This document shows, one piece after another, positions 51,621 through 53,300 of a stretch of DNA of 53,300 nucleotides. The stretch is taken from contig JAEUVY010000016.1 in the NCBI GenBank assembly GCA_016786565.1, forward strand, positions 1-53,300, given 5' to 3'. Within the stretch, counting starts at the first letter, position 1. Each line of letters starts with the position of its first letter. The position numbers were made by a program, and so were the translations under genes. Source of the DNA: Flavipsychrobacter sp. Its GTDB lineage: Bacteria; Bacteroidota; Bacteroidia; Chitinophagales; Chitinophagaceae. The notes beneath the pieces were generated by a model. The model was not told where the DNA came from. It worked only from the letters and a program-made list of their open reading frames with translations, and ran no database searches.

Positions 51621-52148
51621 TTATTGTTGTTTGTATTGCTGCACACCTTCTTTGGAGGCATACAGGTTGTAATTCTCATCGTCAAAGCACACAAATATCA
51701 CTTCGTCCAGCGCGGTTGGCCGTTCAACCACAAATTCTCTCACGGTGTTGTAAGCGATGTCTGCCGCCCGGTCTTTCGGAAAGTGGTACACACCTGTGCT
51801 GATGTTGGGGAACGCTACCGTGCGTAGTCCGTTCTGCGCCGCTACCTTCAGACTGTTGCGGTAGGCATTGGCAAGCAGTTGTTCCTCATTTTTTCCGCCT
51901 CCATGCCACACAGGCCCCACGGTATGTATTACATGCCGGGCTTTCAGCCGGTACCCACCCGTTATCTTCGCTTCGCCTGTCGGGCATCCGTTCAGGGTGC
52001 GGCATTCGGCCAATAGCTCCGGTCCTGCCGCCCTGTGGATGGCACCGTCCACACCGCCACCTCCCAGCAACGATGTGTTGGCGGCGTTGACTATGGCGTC
52101 CACATCCATAGCAGTAATATCTCCTTTATGCAGGCTTATTTTTGTCAT
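51621..52148 (-). CDS. Macro-domain protein, O-acetyl-ADP-ribose deacetylase type
   Basis: 175 residues. The ADP-ribose pocket is complete: [26 protein letters not shown] in the catalytic Asn/Asp/Gly loop, [20 protein letters not shown] and [11 protein letters not shown]. This is the MacroD/YmdB subgroup, which hydrolyses O-acetyl-ADP-ribose and removes ADP-ribose from acidic residues. The C-terminal ~20 residues ([21 protein letters not shown] in two parts) are the standard last strand and helix. The gene starts 23 bp inside the 3' end of the CCA-adding enzyme gene, so translation is likely coupled. Confidence 0.93.
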   Translation of the reverse strand: MTKISLHKGDITAMDVDAIVNAANTSLLGGGGVDGAIHRAAGPELLAECRTLNGCPTGEAKITGGYRLKARHVIHTVGPVWHGGGKNEEQLLANAYRNSLKVAAQNGLRTVAFPNISTGVYHFPKDRAADIAYNTVREFVVERPTALDEVIFVCFDDENYNLYASKEGVQQYKQQ

Positions 52149-53300
52149 GGTTCACAGGCGACAATTTTAGTTCACTTGCTTTCTCCAGCAGCAGGTCATA
52201 GGCGGCGTCACGTTCGTTGGGTATCACGCCATCCAGAATTGCTTCCCTTATCGTGGTCTTTAGGATACCTACCTCCCTCGATGGGGCCAGCCCGAAGATG
52301 TGCATGATGTCGTCTCCCGTTATTGGTGGCTGCCAGTTCCTTACCTTGTCCTTTTCCTCCACTACCTTCAGCCTTATCTTCACCAGTTCAAAGTTCTCCA
52401 GGTAGCGTTTCACCTTCGCTTTGTTCTTTGACGTGATATCGCTTTCGCACAGTATCATCAGGTCTTCCAGGTCGTCGCCGGCATCAAACAGCAGGCGGCG
52501 CATGGCCGAATCGGTAATGTCCTCCTTCGTCAGGCTGATGGGGCGCAGGTGCAGTGCCACCAGCTTCGCCACATACTTCATCTTCTCGTTCTGCGGCAGT
52601 TTCAGTTGTCTGAAGATCTTCGGTGTCATCCGTTCACCCACCACTTCATGTCCGTGAAACGTCCATCCGTGTCCTTCCTCATATTTTTTGGTGGCCGGTT
52701 TTCCTATGTCGTGCAGCAGTGCCGCCCAGCGCAGCCACAGGTCGTCGCTTTTTTCTGCGGTATTATCTATTACCTGTAGTGTGTGGTAAAAATTGTCTTT
52801 ATGTCCCTTGCCTTCCACTATTTCCACGCCAGACAGTGCTGTCATTTGGGGGAAGAACTCATGCAGCAACCTGCTGCGGAACAGGAGGTCCAGCCCCACC
52901 GATGGTTTGGCTGCCGCCATTATCTTGTTCAGTTCGTCCGTTATGCGCTCCTGCGAAACGATCTTTATTCGTTCGCGGTTGCGTTCTATCGATTCAAAAA
53001 CCTCGGGTACTATCTCAAACTTTAGCTGCGTAGCAAACCGTATGGCGCGCATCATCCGCAGCGGGTCGTCAGAAAAAGTCGTATCGGGATCAAGTGGTGT
53101 TTTGATGATCTTTCGTTCCAGATCGGCCACACCACCAAAAGGATCCACCAGTTTACCATAGTCGCCTTCATTCAGACTGATGGCAAGGGCATTGATGGTA
53201 AAATCCCTGCGGCGTTGGTCGTCTTCTATCGTGCCGGCCTCAACTTGTGGCTTGCGCGATGTGAGGGTGTACGATTCCTTCCGGGCACCTACAAACTCCA
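52126..53300 (-). CDS. cca: CCA-adding / poly(A) polymerase-type tRNA nucleotidyltransferase with HD domain, 5' end missing
   Basis: The frame runs through base 53300 on the minus strand, so the N terminus with the metal-binding Asp pair lies outside the window. Visible class II marks are [38 protein letters not shown] and [11 protein letters not shown], followed by an HD phosphohydrolase domain ([17 protein letters not shown]...[11 protein letters not shown]) and a helical C terminus. It builds or repairs the CCA end of tRNA; some relatives add poly(A), and the two cannot be told apart reliably here. The HD domain suggests 2',3'-cyclic phosphatase or phosphodiesterase activity. Overlaps the macro-domain gene by 23 bp. 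Confidence 0.93.
   Translation of the reverse strand, partial: EFVGARKESYTLTSRKPQVEAGTIEDDQRRRDFTINALAISLNEGDYGKLVDPFGGVADLERKIIKTPLDPDTTFSDDPLRMMRAIRFATQLKFEIVPEVFESIERNRERIKIVSQERITDELNKIMAAAKPSVGLDLLFRSRLLHEFFPQMTALSGVEIVEGKGHKDNFYHTLQVIDNTAEKSDDLWLRWAALLHDIGKPATKKYEEGHGWTFHGHEVVGERMTPKIFRQLKLPQNEKMKYVAKLVALHLRPISLTKEDITDSAMRRLLFDAGDDLEDLMILCESDITSKNKAKVKRYLENFELVKIRLKVVEEKDKVRNWQPPITGDDIMHIFGLAPSREVGILKTTIREAILDGVIPNERDAAYDLLLEKASELKLSPVNHDKNKPA

Noticed and set aside
1..53300. tRNA or rRNA genes
   Set aside because: No cloverleaf with a GTTCGAATCC-like T arm or rRNA conserved blocks was found by eye in the intergenic regions; a covariance-model scan could still reveal a small RNA.

Overview
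The window is a stretch of Bacteroidota chromosome, most likely from the Chitinophagaceae or a close relative. Three things point there. Secreted proteins end in type IX secretion (T9SS) sorting domains. The recurrent promoter element upstream of genes is TAnnTTTG, the Bacteroidota -7 box, and Shine-Dalgarno sequences are weak or absent. The gene content (a DUF4856/imelysin/HTTM/TonB-receptor cluster, coaX next to an outer-membrane protein and an LptC-like gene, N-terminal LytTR-style direct repeats) fits the same group. No rRNA, tRNA, phage, insertion sequence or CRISPR array was seen. Both ends cut a gene: an Ig-like repeat adhesin-type protein on the left and a CCA-adding enzyme on the right.

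Layout. 1-5900: the 3' end of a T9SS-exported Ig-repeat protein, an ABC-F ATPase, and two small envelope proteins. 5900-10270: a gene-poor accessory stretch with a Fic AMP-transferase, a secreted protein with a possible GldM-like end, and a T9SS cargo protein. The spaces between them hold at least four families of short dispersed repeats. The most striking is a 57-bp element that folds as two adjacent hairpins and occurs four times. 10271-22712: housekeeping genes (dnaE, hemL, rnhA, tatD, tcdA) mixed with outer-membrane and lipoproteins, a YeiH-type permease and a YD-repeat protein. 22757-28829: a four-gene minus-strand operon, DUF4856 lipoprotein, imelysin-like lipoprotein, HTTM membrane protein, FecA-like TonB receptor. 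It reads from a promoter that has two exact 17-bp direct repeats 22 bp apart in place of a -33 box, so it looks activator-controlled and is probably a metal (iron) uptake system.

28927-37977: lon, a family 2 glycosyltransferase, purA, an unusual alternating Lys/Asp block protein, pabB, a Sua5/YciO protein and a beta-hydroxyacid dehydrogenase. 38009-38902: a Fur-family regulator, probably Zur, divergent from a MerC-like membrane protein. They share two TGCAAC-N3-GTTGCA palindromes that cover the -33 and -7 boxes of the merC promoter. 39128-45252: saccharopine dehydrogenase, smpB, accD, GtrA-like protein and a secreted M1 aminopeptidase. 45267-53300: a VOC-VOC-GNAT fusion enzyme, LptC-like lipoprotein, outer-membrane protein, coaX, and a cca / macro-domain / class III aminotransferase run.

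No wholly new multi-gene system is proven here. The observations I would follow first are the double-hairpin repeats, the direct-repeat-controlled uptake operon with its degenerate imelysin, the Zur-type switch at 38.4 kb, and the charge-block protein at 34.6 kb. Many conserved genes appear to start at TTG or GTG, so start positions given here were chosen from family alignment and promoter position, not from the longest frame.
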